Source: Loripinus fragilis (lineage: Eukaryota; Mollusca; Bivalvia; Lucinida; Lucinidae). From it: a DNA stretch of 64,000 nucleotides. A model generated the notes under the pieces. It was given only the letters and a program-made list of their open reading frames with translations. It ran no database searches and was not told the origin of the DNA. The position numbers were made by a program, and so were the translations under genes. Below, piece by piece: positions 1-11,169 of this stretch; position 1 is the stretch's first letter, and each line of letters opens with the position of its first letter. The stretch lies in the NCBI GenBank assembly GCA_964019695.1, contig OZ026518.1:83571950-83635949 (forward strand), given 5' to 3'.

Positions 1-3000
1 ACTGGGTCCGGAGGAGTTGGGTTTCTAGTTAAAAATGAAATTTTACATGATTTTAATGTTATTACATTAGATGATAGTAATGATGATATTTTGTGGTTAC
101 AGTTAGAAAACATATATGATGGTTTTAAATTAATTGCGTGTGTATGCTATCTACCCCCAGAAAATTCCTCTCGGCAAGTTGATGCAAACACCTTTTTTGA
201 TAATTTGCTAACAGGTCTGTATGAATATCAGAACTTGGGCAAATTATTTATATGCGGAGACTTCAATAGTCGATACGGAGATGATGATGACTTTATAACA
301 GGCATCGATAGTGTATGCCAGAGGGATGTTCTGGATTATACTTCTAACAGATATGGGCAATTGTTTATTGAATTTCTCATTAATTGTAATATGTGTATGT
401 TGAATGGTCGAAACTGCATCAAAAATGATTTTACATCAGTTTCTAGTAAAGGGTGTTCAGTTGTTGATTATTGTATAGCTAGTCACGATCAGCTTAGTGA
501 CTTTCAAGATTTTAAAGTTGTACGTGCAAGTGAACTTATAAATACATGTGGTATTTCAGTGTCTGATGTTGCTCCAGCATCGATTCCCGACCATTCTTGT
601 CTGTTGTGGCACATTATATATGACTCTGTTAACATGTTTATTACCCCTGTAAATAGCGATGAACCAAATAAGGTCAGGTATAAATACGACGTGTCGGCGG
701 TGCCTGCCTCCTTCCTTGGCAATGATGTACTTTTGGGTGAGATAAACGCTCTTATTGTTAAATTGGAGACAGGTTTCAGGCTTCAGAGTGATATTGATCA
801 TGCCTACTCTGATTTTTGCACCTTCGTCAGGGAAGAGATGCATCGTATGCTTCCACGTCGTAAAATACTTGTAGGTCATGGCATATCTAACAAGCGTAGA
901 AGGGTCGGGAAGCCATGGTGGAGTGATGAGCTAACTTCACTTTGGAACAACGTCTGCTGTTCAGAGAAAGTCTGGTTAAATTGTAAAGCTCATAATGAAA
1001 AAGCTGATCTTAAGGCAGAGTATGTAAGGTGTCGAAAGCAATTTGATCAGTCAGTACAGCGTGCCAAACGAATGCATTGGACTGATCTGCAAAATGAGAT
1101 GGTTGACAAGCTTAACAATGACCAGCAGCAATTTTGGAGGGACATAGGTAAACTGGGTGTTGCTCAGTCTAAAAATAAACAGATTCCAATGGAAGTCGTA
1201 GACCAGGAAGGCAATGCTAACTGCAATATTAATGTTGTTTTAGACAAATGGAAGCAAGATTTTAGTTCTTTGTATAATTGTTCTTTCATTGACAATGATT
1301 TGAGTGATATACATTGTAGTAATATGTATGCTCCAGCTGGGTTGGAACGGTCTGTTGCTGAATTAAATAGAAATATTTCGATTTTTGAAGTTAAACAGGC
1401 TTTGACCAATGCCAATAGAGGTAAAGCGTGTGGAACTGATGAAATCCCATCGGATGTCTTAAACAATGATATATCTATTGCTTTTATACACGTCCTTATG
1501 AATGTCTGCTTTACATCTGGCTCTGTTCCAGCCGAGTGGAGTAAGGGTATAATAAATCCCATTCCTAAATCTAACACAGCTGACATGAGAGATCCTCTGT
1601 CATACAGGGGCATAACTCTTTCTAACTCTATGTACAAGTTGTATAGCTCAGTAATCAATGATAGATTAAGTAAGTGGGTAGAAAACAGTGATATACTTGT
1701 TGATGAACAGAACGGATTCAGGAAGAAACGAAGTACTATTGATCATTTGTCATCTGTTACCAACCTCATTGAGACACGCAAAAAGTTAAAGCGGTCAACA
1801 TTTTGTGCTTTTATTGATCTGAAAAAGGCCTACGACTCAGTTAACAGAGAACTATTATGGCATAAACTTGAGCATTTGGGTATAGGTGGAACTATGTTAA
1901 ATGCAGTCAAATCATTGTATACTGCCGTTTCTTCCTGTGTGCGTATTAATGGTTATTATACAGAATGGTTTGATGTCACATCAGGACTAAGACAAGGCTG
2001 CAGTTTATCACCATTGCTGTTTAACATCTTCATCAATGACTTAGCTCTGAAAATAAAGGCATGTGGCAAAGGTGTTAAAATAGATGGTGATACAGTTGGT
2101 ATCCTGCTCTATGCAGATGACATTGTCCTGTTAGCAGATAATGAAAAAGAGTTACAAGATATGCTAGACATTCTTAACAATTGGTGTGTTTCCAACAATA
2201 TGTCTGTTAATGCCACAAAGAGCAATGTTATGCACTTTAGACCTAATTCGATTTCCAGAACTACTTTTAGATTCACATGTGGTCAATGTGACCTTCAAAT
2301 TATTGATAAATATAAATACCTTGGACTGGTTTTGAATGAGTTCTTAGATTTTAGCATGACAGCAAAGTTGGTTGCACAAAGTGCTAGCAGAGCCCTTGGA
2401 CTATTAATAGCTAAATGTAAAAGTGCTGGCGGGATGCCATATGATGTTTTTACTAAATTGTATGATAGCATGGTTTGGCCAGTCATAGCTTATGGTGCTG
2501 CTGTATGGGGTGACAAAACATATTCATGCATCAATGCAGTCCAGAACAGAGCCATGAGATTCTTTCTAGGAGTTGGTAAATATACATCAAATGCAGCGGT
2601 ATCTGGAGATATGGGGTGGTCACAACCTGCGCTTAGACAATGGAAATCTGTACTATTGCAGTGGCATCGATTTGTTAAAATGAGCAACACTAGACTTAAC
2701 TGTAGAATATTTAGTTGGTGTAGGCGAAAAGGTTCAATATCCTGTAAAAACTGGTGCTATTCAGTCAGACATATGTTTCATTCATTAGATCTCCTGCAGC
2801 TGTTTGAAAATGGTCATTTACACAGTGCTAAACATGTAGTTACTGAAGTTGTTGATAAAATAACTATACGTCATATGTATGAATGGCAGATGTCTATTGA
2901 TAAAGAGGTTGGTACAAATATAAATAGTCGGAATAAACTTAGATTTTATAGACTGTTTAAACGCTTCTTTGCAACGGAAGAGTACTGTAAGCTCAATATG

Positions 3001-3339
3001 CCCTTTGCACATAGAGCAGCATATGCAAAATTTAGGTGTGGTGTGGCGCCGCTTAAAGTAGAGACAGGACGTTATTTGGGACAACCTCTTGAAGCCAGAA
3101 TTTGCCCATTCTGTCCAAACCATATTGAGGACGAACAACATGTTATCCTCCACTGTCCAGCGTATGATTCGTTAAGACAACATCTATTTAGAAAGGCCTC
3201 AAATCTTTCTGAAGGATTTTGTCGAAACGATGATATTGAAAAGATTATAGTTTTATTCTCTACCAAATCTTTAATCCGTATTGTTGCCAAAACCTGCTTT
3301 CTTATCCTAAGGAAAAGAAATAATCTTTTATATATTTAA
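1..3339 (+). CDS. LINE polyprotein: APE endonuclease plus reverse transcriptase (N-terminus missing)
   Basis: The product would nick genomic target DNA and reverse-transcribe LINE RNA there (target-primed reverse transcription). The frame is open from base 1. The first Met, at base 91, gives 1,082 residues, but GSGGV at bases 4-18 is an endonuclease motif, so the true start lies upstream of the window. Counting from the Met at base 91, the endonuclease shows YLPP, GDFN at residues 56-59, and PDHS near residue 166 where SDH is usual. The reverse transcriptase shows FIDLKKAYDS with its Asp at residue 576, SGLRQGCSLSPLLFN, and YADD at 674-677. A C-terminal CPFC...H...C cluster starts at residue 1005 and looks like the zinc-binding tail of many LINEs. 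I see no RNase H domain. No stops or frameshifts occur. Confidence 0.93.
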   Translation, partial: TGSGGVGFLVKNEILHDFNVITLDDSNDDILWLQLENIYDGFKLIACVCYLPPENSSRQVDANTFFDNLLTGLYEYQNLGKLFICGDFNSRYGDDDDFITGIDSVCQRDVLDYTSNRYGQLFIEFLINCNMCMLNGRNCIKNDFTSVSSKGCSVVDYCIASHDQLSDFQDFKVVRASELINTCGISVSDVAPASIPDHSCLLWHIIYDSVNMFITPVNSDEPNKVRYKYDVSAVPASFLGNDVLLGEINALIVKLETGFRLQSDIDHAYSDFCTFVREEMHRMLPRRKILVGHGISNKRRRVGKPWWSDELTSLWNNVCCSEKVWLNCKAHNEKADLKAEYVRCRKQFDQSVQRAKRMHWTDLQNEMVDKLNNDQQQFWRDIGKLGVAQSKNKQIPMEVVDQEGNANCNINVVLDKWKQDFSSLYNCSFIDNDLSDIHCSNMYAPAGLERSVAELNRNISIFEVKQALTNANRGKACGTDEIPSDVLNNDISIAFIHVLMNVCFTSGSVPAEWSKGIINPIPKSNTADMRDPLSYRGITLSNSMYKLYSSVINDRLSKWVENSDILVDEQNGFRKKRSTIDHLSSVTNLIETRKKLKRSTFCAFIDLKKAYDSVNRELLWHKLEHLGIGGTMLNAVKSLYTAVSSCVRINGYYTEWFDVTSGLRQGCSLSPLLFNIFINDLALKIKACGKGVKIDGDTVGILLYADDIVLLADNEKELQDMLDILNNWCVSNNMSVNATKSNVMHFRPNSISRTTFRFTCGQCDLQIIDKYKYLGLVLNEFLDFSMTAKLVAQSASRALGLLIAKCKSAGGMPYDVFTKLYDSMVWPVIAYGAAVWGDKTYSCINAVQNRAMRFFLGVGKYTSNAAVSGDMGWSQPALRQWKSVLLQWHRFVKMSNTRLNCRIFSWCRRKGSISCKNWCYSVRHMFHSLDLLQLFENGHLHSAKHVVTEVVDKITIRHMYEWQMSIDKEVGTNINSRNKLRFYRLFKRFFATEEYCKLNMPFAHRAAYAKFRCGVAPLKVETGRYLGQPLEARICPFCPNHIEDEQHVILHCPAYDSLRQHLFRKASNLSEGFCRNDDIEKIIVLFSTKSLIRIVAKTCFLILRKRNNLLYI

Positions 3340-3824
3340 CATTTTTTGTATTACTTTAACAATATATTCGCTTTATATGTGTACATTTTATCATTTAAAT
3401 TTTATCAGTAAACGTAACTTTTTATGTGCATTATACTCACCGAACCGTTGCTGCTATTTGGTTAACAACAGGTCTGACCTGATGGAAACGCTGGCATTTA
3501 GAAATTTTACTTAAGGTATATTTAAGTAGCATATATGTATGTTCGCTTTTGATATATTTTATCTTAGTCCCAATGGCATTTTAACTATTTTAGGCTTCCA
3601 GTGTACTATGGCGTATAATAGATAGTCAAATAGTCGCAACGATTCATATTTTAAGCTAATGAATGTAAATAACGTTGTAAAGTGTGATATATGTAATATG
3701 AAACTGTGATAGTCTCTTATAATTCACATGTGAATGGCTTTGTACTATATTTGAACTGTGATATGTATATGTACTTAATACTATGTTGTACAAAGATGAG
3801 ACTCAAATAAAGAATTTATCTATC
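1..3824 (+). mobile_element. Non-LTR retrotransposon (LINE), 5' part outside the window
   Basis: The segment holds a long endonuclease/reverse-transcriptase frame (1-3339), a 3' UTR of about 485 bp, an AATAAA at 3806-3811 and a short tail ending TATCTATC at about 3824. There are no LTRs and no long poly(A). A tail built from a short tandem repeat after AATAAA is common in the CR1/Jockey/I-type LINEs; the exact clade is not assigned here. The uninterrupted frame suggests a recent copy. The left end and any ORF1 lie outside the window. Confidence 0.9.
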
Positions 3825-5154
3825 ATATGTGCTACGACAAAATATCATACCTTTCTGAAAAGAACTATTTGTTGCCGTTAAAATGGCACCAAACATAAAA
3901 AACATTCACTATATTTTCCGAGTTACAGACCCTTATATAAAGGCCATTCCTGTATACAGCAAATTGCAATGCACGTTTTGTTACATGTGCGGATATAGCG
4001 TCATATCTTTGTTAGTTTTAGACAAAATGGCACCAAACTTTAGATGCAAATTTAAGTAACAATCCAAAAGTTGCCGGCAGGAAAAAGTTTATCTAGCCCT
4101 GTTTCAATCTCGAGTAAACATGCATATTTGTGACGTCATTAATTTTATGATAAACGTCATTTTGAGTTATCTACTGGTGATGTAATAACGAATATCGCTG
4201 TGTCGTTTTCTTTGCGTTTTGCTGAAAACATGCTAAATATGTCATTAGGGAGTTTTCAAAATGCCCCGTCCTCTATTTGCAGAGTAATCACATTTTATAT
4301 AATTTTTCAAGCATTTTTCTGTTTCTTAATGACGTGTTTACATTAATTAATATATGTTCAATATGTCTAGTCTTGAAGACCAGGTGAGTTATTTTATTGT
4401 GAATAATGCCTATAGTGGTCAAACTTAAAGTTTACGTTCAAATTTAGAATAAAGCCGCAATGTTATGACAAAAAAAAAATAAGTATAAATTCTATAACCC
4501 CTTCACTAAGGCATTTTTGACTTGATAAAAATGCGCTTCAGCGTTTAAAAATTACCCACTATCCATCAATAATTTGTAGCAACAACTCAGTATGAGCGAT
4601 AAGCATATTGTCTTTGAGTTAAAACTTATTTAAATGTTTTTTTCGTGCATTTTGTTAGAGATAAGTTTAACTGAAAACTGAAAGGTGGTGTTTTGTTTAC
4701 CATTTATTTGCAAACATAAGGAGACCTTAGTGAAAACGATTCGTTGTAATTTAACAAAAGCATGTCGGATTTTCGCAACTTTTACAGAATTGTTATATAA
4801 GAATATGAGAATATGGAGATACTTTTTTAAAAAATTCAAGAAATTTCACTTGTTTATCGACGAATTATATGCTCGTCTATTTCAATGGTATATATTCGAA
4901 GCTGAGGGTTTGTTAGTATACTAACGTGACCCTCGTTCAAAAGGCTATACCTCGATAAGTATACTGAATATTTCTTTAGGTCTGGTGCCAGTTTAAAATT
5001 GACATGTAGTACTTTATAGAAATGTTTACCATTTTGTTGTAGCATATATGTGAAGAAAGTTATGAAGCCACTTGCATTCATATTTGAACAGCCCTCGTAT
5101 ATACCAATTTTTGATTGCTAAGTCACTAAACAAGACCGTTGATAGCATAAACTT
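3825..5154. other. Non-coding stretch, nothing recognised
   Basis: AT-rich sequence with only short chance reading frames. An A-rich run lies near 4470. No inverted-repeat ends, tRNA-like boxes or conserved protein motif were seen. Confidence 0.5.
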
Positions 5155-5159
5155 CACAA

Positions 5160-5285
5160 AGTAATTTCTGCATTCTACCGAAGAGACACTCAGAGTTGAT
5201 CGTTAAATACGATATTTGCTTGAAAAATCTTCTGCAACAAGGCACCCTGATTACGTTATGATGGAGCTAAGTTATTCATTCAAAG
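5160..5285 (+). pseudogene. Reverse-transcriptase relic, short C-terminal fragment
   Basis: The DNA resembles 28552-28675, including the stretch that there reads KYNIGLKTLLQQG. Here it is broken and only about 120 bp survive. It is a second, older fragment of the element described at 28341. The family name is uncertain. Confidence 0.5.
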
Positions 5286-5872
5286 ACCACTATGGCCCCA
5301 TTTTCGGGCATCAGACCCAATGACGACCCTAACCTAAAACTTTCATCGGCGGGTCATTTCCTGATATGTATGTGGTCTGATGCTCAACTAGTGCATTTCT
5401 TAATCTGTCTATCTGTGCGTTAAAAGCCATATTTTTTGTTTCCTCGCAGAAAATTCTATAAACTTGTGACCAGGTGAAACGAAAACTAAAATAGGTATCA
5501 TAATATCACCAAAACGAACGAAAAACGTAAATTTTGGTGCATTTCGATATTCGAAACGTGTTATGCGCCAGCTCTCCTTAATCGTTTAATGACTAAATAT
5601 GCTCGACATGTTTGACATTCAAATCATATATTCGACGTCTGCAAAAGTAAGTAATGGTGCAAAGATCAGGAATCGATACAATCAAGTACCACACCTGACC
5701 CAGGATACCAATGGGAAAGTGACAAACTCACAGAAGACACCACAAACGAGAGCCAAGAGGTCAGCCCTTTCCCAGCAGGTGACCAAAAAGCACATATAAA
5801 CAGACGCGCACAAAACATAGCAAACACAAGACAGAACAAAAACATAAAAGATCCACAAAAGATGTACCGCCT

Positions 5873-5990
5873 TGTTAAACTCGGTTTTATGTTTTTCACA
5901 TTAATTTTTGGGAATATCTATAAAATGTGTTCACGATGAAAGTTGTAGAGGGGAATTATCGAGTTTAGTCCGAATGTCGAATAGCGAAAT
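5873..5990 (+). repeat. Solo end of the TAAACTCG inverted-repeat element
   Basis: About 110 bp match the terminal repeat of the element at 14894-15690: the terminal TAAACTCG, a shared ATGTTTTTCACATT stretch, and the GTTCGCGATGAAAGTTGTAG region (here with TTCACGATG). No partner end is visible nearby, so this is a solo or truncated copy. Confidence 0.55.
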
Positions 5991-6470
5991 TCGAAACACG
6001 TGCGATAAAATAGCGTTTTGAGTCTCGTAACATGTTATGTAATTGCTTAGGCACTTGTTATAGAAACAAATAACAGCCGAAAATATCATATTTTGCTCCT
6101 TAATCGGTTTAAAAAGGGAATCGTACCTTTTATAACTTTTTTATTCCGCTATTGATTTTGAAGCCTTCTAGATTCCCTGTATCATTTTGAACTGTTTCAA
6201 ATCCTTATTCATTCTATTACGACATTCATTTTTGTATTATCTATAATCCAGGCATAATGTAATACTCGTCATTTCATTTATGATTTCTAATGCATGACTT
6301 AATGTTTCGGGTCATATATACAGACATATCTAAAACAAAAGAAAGAAATGAAATAGCTAATATTCCTTTCTTTGACGTAGGGACTCCTTTGTTCTAAGCG
6401 TATGAGCCGCTGTTTGAAATATTAGCCCTTACTTTACAATACACTATCATGCAGTGAGAGAAAAATATAT
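5991..6470. other. Non-coding stretch, nothing recognised
   Basis: No reading frame of interest and no repeat ends were recognised. Confidence 0.4.
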
Positions 6471-6479
6471 GCGGAGAAA

Positions 6480-6610
6480 ACCCCCTTTGTATACTGGAAA
6501 CCCCTAAACGGGTACTTTGGTAAACAGTGGAGACGCAGATGAAATGCAGCATTATGCTACATTTCATCAGGGTCTGCACTGTTTGCTAAGATTAAAACAA
6601 CCTGCAAGGA
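6480..6610. repeat. Hairpin repeat, family A
   Basis: An imperfect palindrome at 6521-6586 has outer arms AAACAGTG / CACTGTTT and inner arms ATGAAATGCAGCA / TGCTACATTTCAT. The left flank carries TTTGTATACTGGAAACCCC, which recurs at about 37733 and partly at about 36655, so the hairpin is part of a slightly larger dispersed element. Confidence 0.6.
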
Positions 6611-6740
6611 CTGAAATACATCGTAATTTAAAATATTCTATTTGACCCCTTAAAGTACACAATGGGCCATTCCATACTTATTGTATGAATATAAATGGGA
6701 AAATCCAACCGAGTACTAAGGGTTACTGGATGGCAATACA

Positions 6741-6930
6741 CTGTAAATTCGGAAATTTTCGCGAGAATTTTATTTTCGCGAATAGCGTTAAAAAGACATA
6801 TTTGCGACGTTAACAACTCGTGTCTAGGGCAAGATTTACCTATATCAGTAAATGACAGAGTGATCTCGCCATTTCACGAGGGTTTGATTCTCACGAAAAT
6901 AAACCCTCGCGAAAATTTTCGAATTTACAG
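6741..6930. mobile_element. MITE with CTGTAAATTCG ends
   Basis: The terminal inverted repeats begin CTGTAAATTCGGAAATTTTC at the left and end GAAAATTTTCGAATTTACAG at the right. A dinucleotide CA flanks both ends. About 190 bp, no coding capacity; short frames here are incidental. Confidence 0.7.
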
Positions 6931-7082
6931 CAATTGTTTATTCTTTGCCTACTGGGTGGCATACGTTTTTGTCGTATGCTGCTGTTTTTCCCCGTCAAAA
7001 TCATCTTTTTCGAGAATACCATCAGTGTCAAACAGTTTGGTTCCAGATCAGGCCCGACATTCTGTCCAAAAAGTTTGCAAAA

Positions 7083-7170
7083 GTTATCAGCGGACGGCAC
7101 TTGTAGGTGGGAGCCGGACAAAACATCCCAGGACAAAACATCCGATGTCATATTTGACACCCAGGACCTG
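7083..7170 (+). repeat. Dispersed GGGAGCCGGACAAAACATC repeat
   Basis: The motif GGGAGCCGGACAAAA, followed by a second GGACAAAACAT, recurs at 10239-10275. The shared block is short and no ends were defined. Confidence 0.4.
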
Positions 7171-7317
7171 CTTGCTAAAGCTGGAAAACAATGTTAAATA
7201 GATTCAATGCGGTCGTATTTTCCGCCAAAATTACGATAGTTCTACAATAAAGGTACAATTCACAACATGCCATATCGCTGATATCCGTCATCCTTCTTTG
7301 CATTTATACGGGTGTAC

Positions 7318-7596
7318 GACATTTCGTCTAAACATGTAAAGGCCATTTCGCCTAAATGCCATTTCGTCTAAAGCGAGACGTGATGAGAGGAAGAGCGGGT
7401 AAAGGATCAAAATTCGCGTAGAATCCCAGCGATACTCATGCGAGAATCATGCGAAATCCACGCGAAGTTTCTCGCAGCTCCCGCAGCTCACGAAATTTGG
7501 AAAATTACCATTGCGTCGAATGACCATTTCGTCTAAATGACTTTTAGTCTAATAGACATTTTGTCTTATGGACAATTCGTCTAAACATATTTCTCG
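7318..7596 (+). repeat. CATTTCGTCTAAA-type subrepeats
   Basis: Two clusters (7318-7378 and 7512-7590) carry degenerate copies of a 15-20 bp unit around CATTTCGTCTAAATG. The intervening ~130 bp is different. It may be the terminal subrepeats of one element; no transposase is visible. Confidence 0.5.
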
Positions 7597-7707
7597 CACA
7601 GGAACTAGTCACAAACTTTTAGAAAAAAATGAAGACGTGTATCTCTAAAAATAGTATATATAGGCCTATTTTGTTTTAATTCTAAGGGTTTGTGACTAGT
7701 TCCTGTG
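7597..7707. mobile_element. 111-bp MITE with perfect 20-bp inverted repeats
   Basis: The ends are CACAGGAACTAGTCACAAAC and its exact reverse complement. The interior is AT-rich and non-coding. The ends being intact suggests recent movement. Confidence 0.7.
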
Positions 7708-8082
7708 ATTTCTCGTTATTTAGTTGCTTAAATTTCTGAAATCAATGTGAAATGGAGGAAACAAAATGAAAGAGCCCAGCGTGCCTGCGATAGCTAGCGG
7801 TCTAAAATTTGGTCTGAGCCTTCATCTACGTCCATACTTCGCTGTTCGCATAAGCATTAAGTACCAAAATCTTTTACAATGACTGATGTATTCAGCAATC
7901 ATTGGATTTCGGAACAGATTATTGTAACCTTTGAAAGTCAAGCAGGTGTGAAAAATGTCCACATAAGGTGTCTTTGATTAAAACGGTAATTGAAAATTAA
8001 AAGGTATTTAATTGACTGCAAACACCTGTTGTAATTGGCCCTTATTTTAACTCAAGAAAAAGTACCCTATGCCATGAATTAC

Positions 8083-8130
8083 GAGTCTCGAGTCAAGCAC
8101 TCTACCACTGAACCACTGCGCTCCCTTATC
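8083..8130 (-). repeat. tRNA-derived (SINE-head) fragment, A-box half
   Basis: The minus strand reads GCGCAGTGGTTCAGTGGTAG then AGTGCTTGACTCGA, nearly identical to the complete tRNA-like sequence at 38622-38700. Only the 5' half with the A box is present, so it is a fragment, not a functional tRNA gene. Confidence 0.55.
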
Positions 8131-8313
8131 TCTGGTGTAAAACATTCTAGTCTGAAATAGACTGTTCATATGGGCCAGTGCTGCCAGTGCTCGAGATTTC
8201 GATACTTATACTGAAATACTATATACTTTCGATACTGAAAGCCCAAGCTGCCGTTTCCAGCAACGCTAGAGGTCTAAAATTTGGTCTGAAACTCCATCTA
8301 CATCCATACTTCG

Positions 8314-8386
8314 TGTATGCAAGCAGCGAAGGCTCTCGCGAGTCTGCGCATATGCGCAGACTCGCTTGAGCCTTTGCTGATGCGAT
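8314..8386. repeat. Hairpin repeat, family B
   Basis: The palindrome has arms GCAGCGAAGGCTC and GAGCCTTTGCTG around an inner GTCTGCGCA-TATGCGCAGAC stem. The same outer arms with other inner stems occur at 10860, 19284, 30280, 32021, 32529 and 38153. Confidence 0.7.
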
Positions 8387-8827
8387 AATTACTTAAATAT
8401 CGTGCACAGTAATGAGCAATTACTGGAACAGATTATTGTAGCCTTTGACAATCAAAAAGGTGTGAATAATGACAACATAAGGCGTCTTTGATTAAACGGT
8501 TATTAAAATTAGCAGGTAATTAATTGACAGAAAACACCTGTTGTTATTGGTTCTAAATATTACTGGAGAAAATGTACGTTATGCCGTAATATTCGTCGAG
8601 TTTCAAAATGCCCAATTTCAGAAAAAAATCGATTCCTGGCACCACACATGGGTTAAAGGTGTCTATGAAAGTAAAAGTTTTGCTTGCACACTGTTCTACT
8701 CTGCAACCTCTTCAATTTGACATGAAAAAATTGACTTTTATGCACCATTGTCAAGGGTAGTGTAAGAGCAAACAGTCACAGGCTTCTGTCCCTGAATATG
8801 AATTATCTGGAAAGCATTTTATTCAGA

Positions 8828-9466
8828 CATAGTAGAATCTTGTTAATTCGAAGACTTAATACCTAGAGGTTTTATTTCAAGTTATAAGTATTTCGAATTA
8901 TAGGGAGGTATAGAGGTATATACCCCCCCCCAACGATCATTATAATTTTACCCTATCAAACATCCAGGAGGGGTATTCTCATTTTTTCTTCGTACGTAGG
9001 CTCCCAAAAAATATTTGAAATTTTAGCAAACCAAAAATATCACCATTCTGTACATTGACCTTAAAAAGTACCCTTAAATGCATAGAAATGACCCCTCAAA
9101 CTAGTCCAATTTTGAATTGACCCCCCAAAAATATCCACAAAACTTCATGCCCTCAATATTTTTTCTGAAAACCACTCAAAATATTGCAATTTAAAATTTT
9201 GGACCCCCAAAAATGATCCGAGCCTACGTATAATTATATGCAAATATCAGAGTACCCCCACCCCCGGATCAGACATGTTTTGGGCGTGTAGAAAAAACGT
9301 CTCGGGGATACGTTTCTTTTACGCACCCAAAAATATGTTTTTATAGACAGTTATTAAAACGAGTCATAAATAGGCATACTTTTCTAAATCCATTGTGTCC
9401 GATTTAATTCTTATTAGCGAGTATTTCGAGAAATCGGAGTTCGAATTTTCGAGGTTTTACTGTATA
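8828..9466 (-). mobile_element. pogo/Tigger-like MITE, interrupted
   Basis: The right end reads TTCGAATTTTCGAGGTTTTA then CTGTA, the complement of a CAGTAAAACCTC end typical of pogo-like elements. The left end near 8828 (TAGAATCTTGTTAATTCGAA) matches the far end of the inverted copy at 31570-31914. Another MITE (8993-9230) is inserted, and a family C hairpin lies at about 9283-9337. Confidence 0.65.
8993..9230. mobile_element. Nested MITE with TACGTAGGCTC ends
   Basis: The left end TACGTAGGCTCCCAAAAAAT is mirrored at the right by ATGATCCGAGCCTACGTA. About 238 bp, C- and A-rich on the + strand. It sits inside the pogo-like MITE, so it arrived later. Confidence 0.6.
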
Positions 9467-9486
9467 GGGAGAACCTACACAATACT

Positions 9487-9716
9487 TGGGTGAAAGTTTC
9501 AGGATTTATCCTGAATTCAGGATTTATAGGCTGATTTCCATAGAAAGGCAGCCTCAAAATGCTGAATTAGGTAGATTATAATAGTTTCTCTGATTAGGTT
9601 TCAGATTATCTAAACACAATTGGTCATTTAAACTTGAAATTATTCATTTTTGTAGGCATCATGCAAGCTTTAAAATTTGAATTTCCAAAGTTCAGAATTT
9701 TTGAACTTCCACCCAT
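9487..9716 (+). mobile_element. TGGGTGAAAGTT MITE, copy 1
   Basis: The ends are TGGGTGAAAGTT and AACTTCCACCCA. An inner stem AGGCTGATTTCC / GGCAGCCT and the phrase TCAGATTATCTAAACACAAT are shared with copies at 33584-33823 and 40457-40697. About 230 bp, non-coding. Confidence 0.75.
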
Positions 9717-9995
9717 GACAATATGAAAAAGGTTTCATTGCCAGAATAAATGAAAATTGTCACGCCCCTAGCGCAGGCCTATACGGATTTCTTCAGGACC
9801 CAATATTCCCGAAGGACCAGAATCTGGAGAGAGAAAAATATCAGCACAATGACACCTGTAGTATTACCTGACGACTTTACACTCAAGAAACTATTATGCT
9901 GAAATAAAAAAAAATAACATTCATTTTTGTTGTTGTTGTACAATCCACTTTCTAACGTATTAGAGTAGACACTCAAATTCTCCGAAAAGCCTGAT

Positions 9996-10063
9996 ATATG
10001 GACCATTGTCGAAATGCTTCGTCGAGGACATATGGACCATTGTCGAAATGCATCGCCGAGCGG
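9996..10063 (+). repeat. Two tandem 34-bp units
   Basis: ATATGGACCATTGTCGAAAT occurs at 9996 and again at 10030, followed by related GC-rich sequence. Minor local duplication. Confidence 0.6.
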
Positions 10064-10724
10064 TCGTCGACACTCCATAAAATATAAATTGCAACCTGGT
10101 CTGTATCAGGGGGTCGTTCTCCGGAGCAGTGTAGACGCAGATATTCGAAAAATCGAGCTTCTATTGTAACTATGATGTACAAATAAATTTATTTGGTAAC
10201 AAAGTTCTCCGCACCATTTGTAAAATGGCATCTACGGAGGGAGCCGGACAAAATATCCCGGACAAAACATGTTATATGGGTTTCTATAGGATATGCAATT
10301 GGACACCCTGGAAAAAGTTGGACCCCAGCTTTCTGTCAGATGGACCTTGATCCCCCCACTAGGCAAACGTTCCTGGATCCGCTTATAAGGTGAATGCATT
10401 CGTTGAATTTATGTCAAAGAAAACATGAAGAAAGTTGCACGCTGTCGGTCGAGGTTGTGATTATACGCCTTTAGCACGATTTGCTGTTGCATTTCCAATT
10501 CTGTGTACCTTTTCCATAGCGAACTTTGATTGAATGCTATGGAGTAAGTTTAAAACAGACCAACAGTAAACCTTTAAACACGTGCATTGCAAAAATACAG
10601 CAAATGTATTGAACAAATGTACCCTTCAAATTACCGGTCGCGATGAATAAAAGCCCGGGCTCTCAACGAAGTGTCGGCATCGGCCATCGGAATAATGAAA
10701 GATCCCATCAATTAGAACTGTATT

Positions 10725-10963
10725 TGAGTCGCGACATTTGATTTCTAACAATGTGGGTTTTTCACAAGTGTAGACTCAGACGAGCCTATGCAGCCTCCTC
10801 TTAAGCTTAGAAACTCCAAATGATGTTCGGTCAGTAGCTTAACAGTCACAGAATATTCAAGCGACTAGCAAAGGCTCTGATCAGACTGCGCTTATGCGCA
10901 GGCTGATTCGAGGCTTTGCTGGTCGCGCATACCACATTGTTGGAAATCTCATGTCGCGGCTCA
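10725..10963 (+). mobile_element. TGAGYCGCGACAT MITE containing a family B hairpin, copy 1
   Basis: The ends TGAGTCGCGACAT...AACAATGTGG and CCACATTGTT...ATGTCGCGGCTCA are inverted over about 32 bp. The hairpin at 10860-10926 is internal. Other copies are at 30150-30357 and, inverted, at 38117-38354. Confidence 0.75.
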
Positions 10964-11169
10964 TTTACATTTTATTGTGTATCACATTTTAACCAATGAC
11001 TCAAACCAGACTGCACTCTGTTGAGTAATACATCTACAGGCACCTTGTTAGAAAACCCATCTGATGTCGTTCATAGAGCAATGGCGCGAGAAAGACGCAT
11101 TTCAAGTTGTCGCATGCGAACAACACAGGCTCAGATTCGCCTTATGCACAGACATATTAGTGCCGTTGT

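Larger units (their letters stand above)
7799..8605 (+). repeat. Direct duplication of a ~300-bp segment, one copy with a hairpin
   Basis: Copy 1 (7799-8090) and copy 2 (8271-8605) share GGTCTAAAATTTGGTCTGA, then CATCTAC and CATACTTCG, then a longer stretch including TTGATTAAA and AACACCTGTTGT. Copy 2 holds a full hairpin at 8314-8386; in copy 1 that place is reduced to the distal end of the right arm. Confidence 0.7.

Noticed and set aside
6695..7201. 168-codon frame on the + strand
   Set aside because: It runs through a MITE and dispersed repeats with no recognisable domain.
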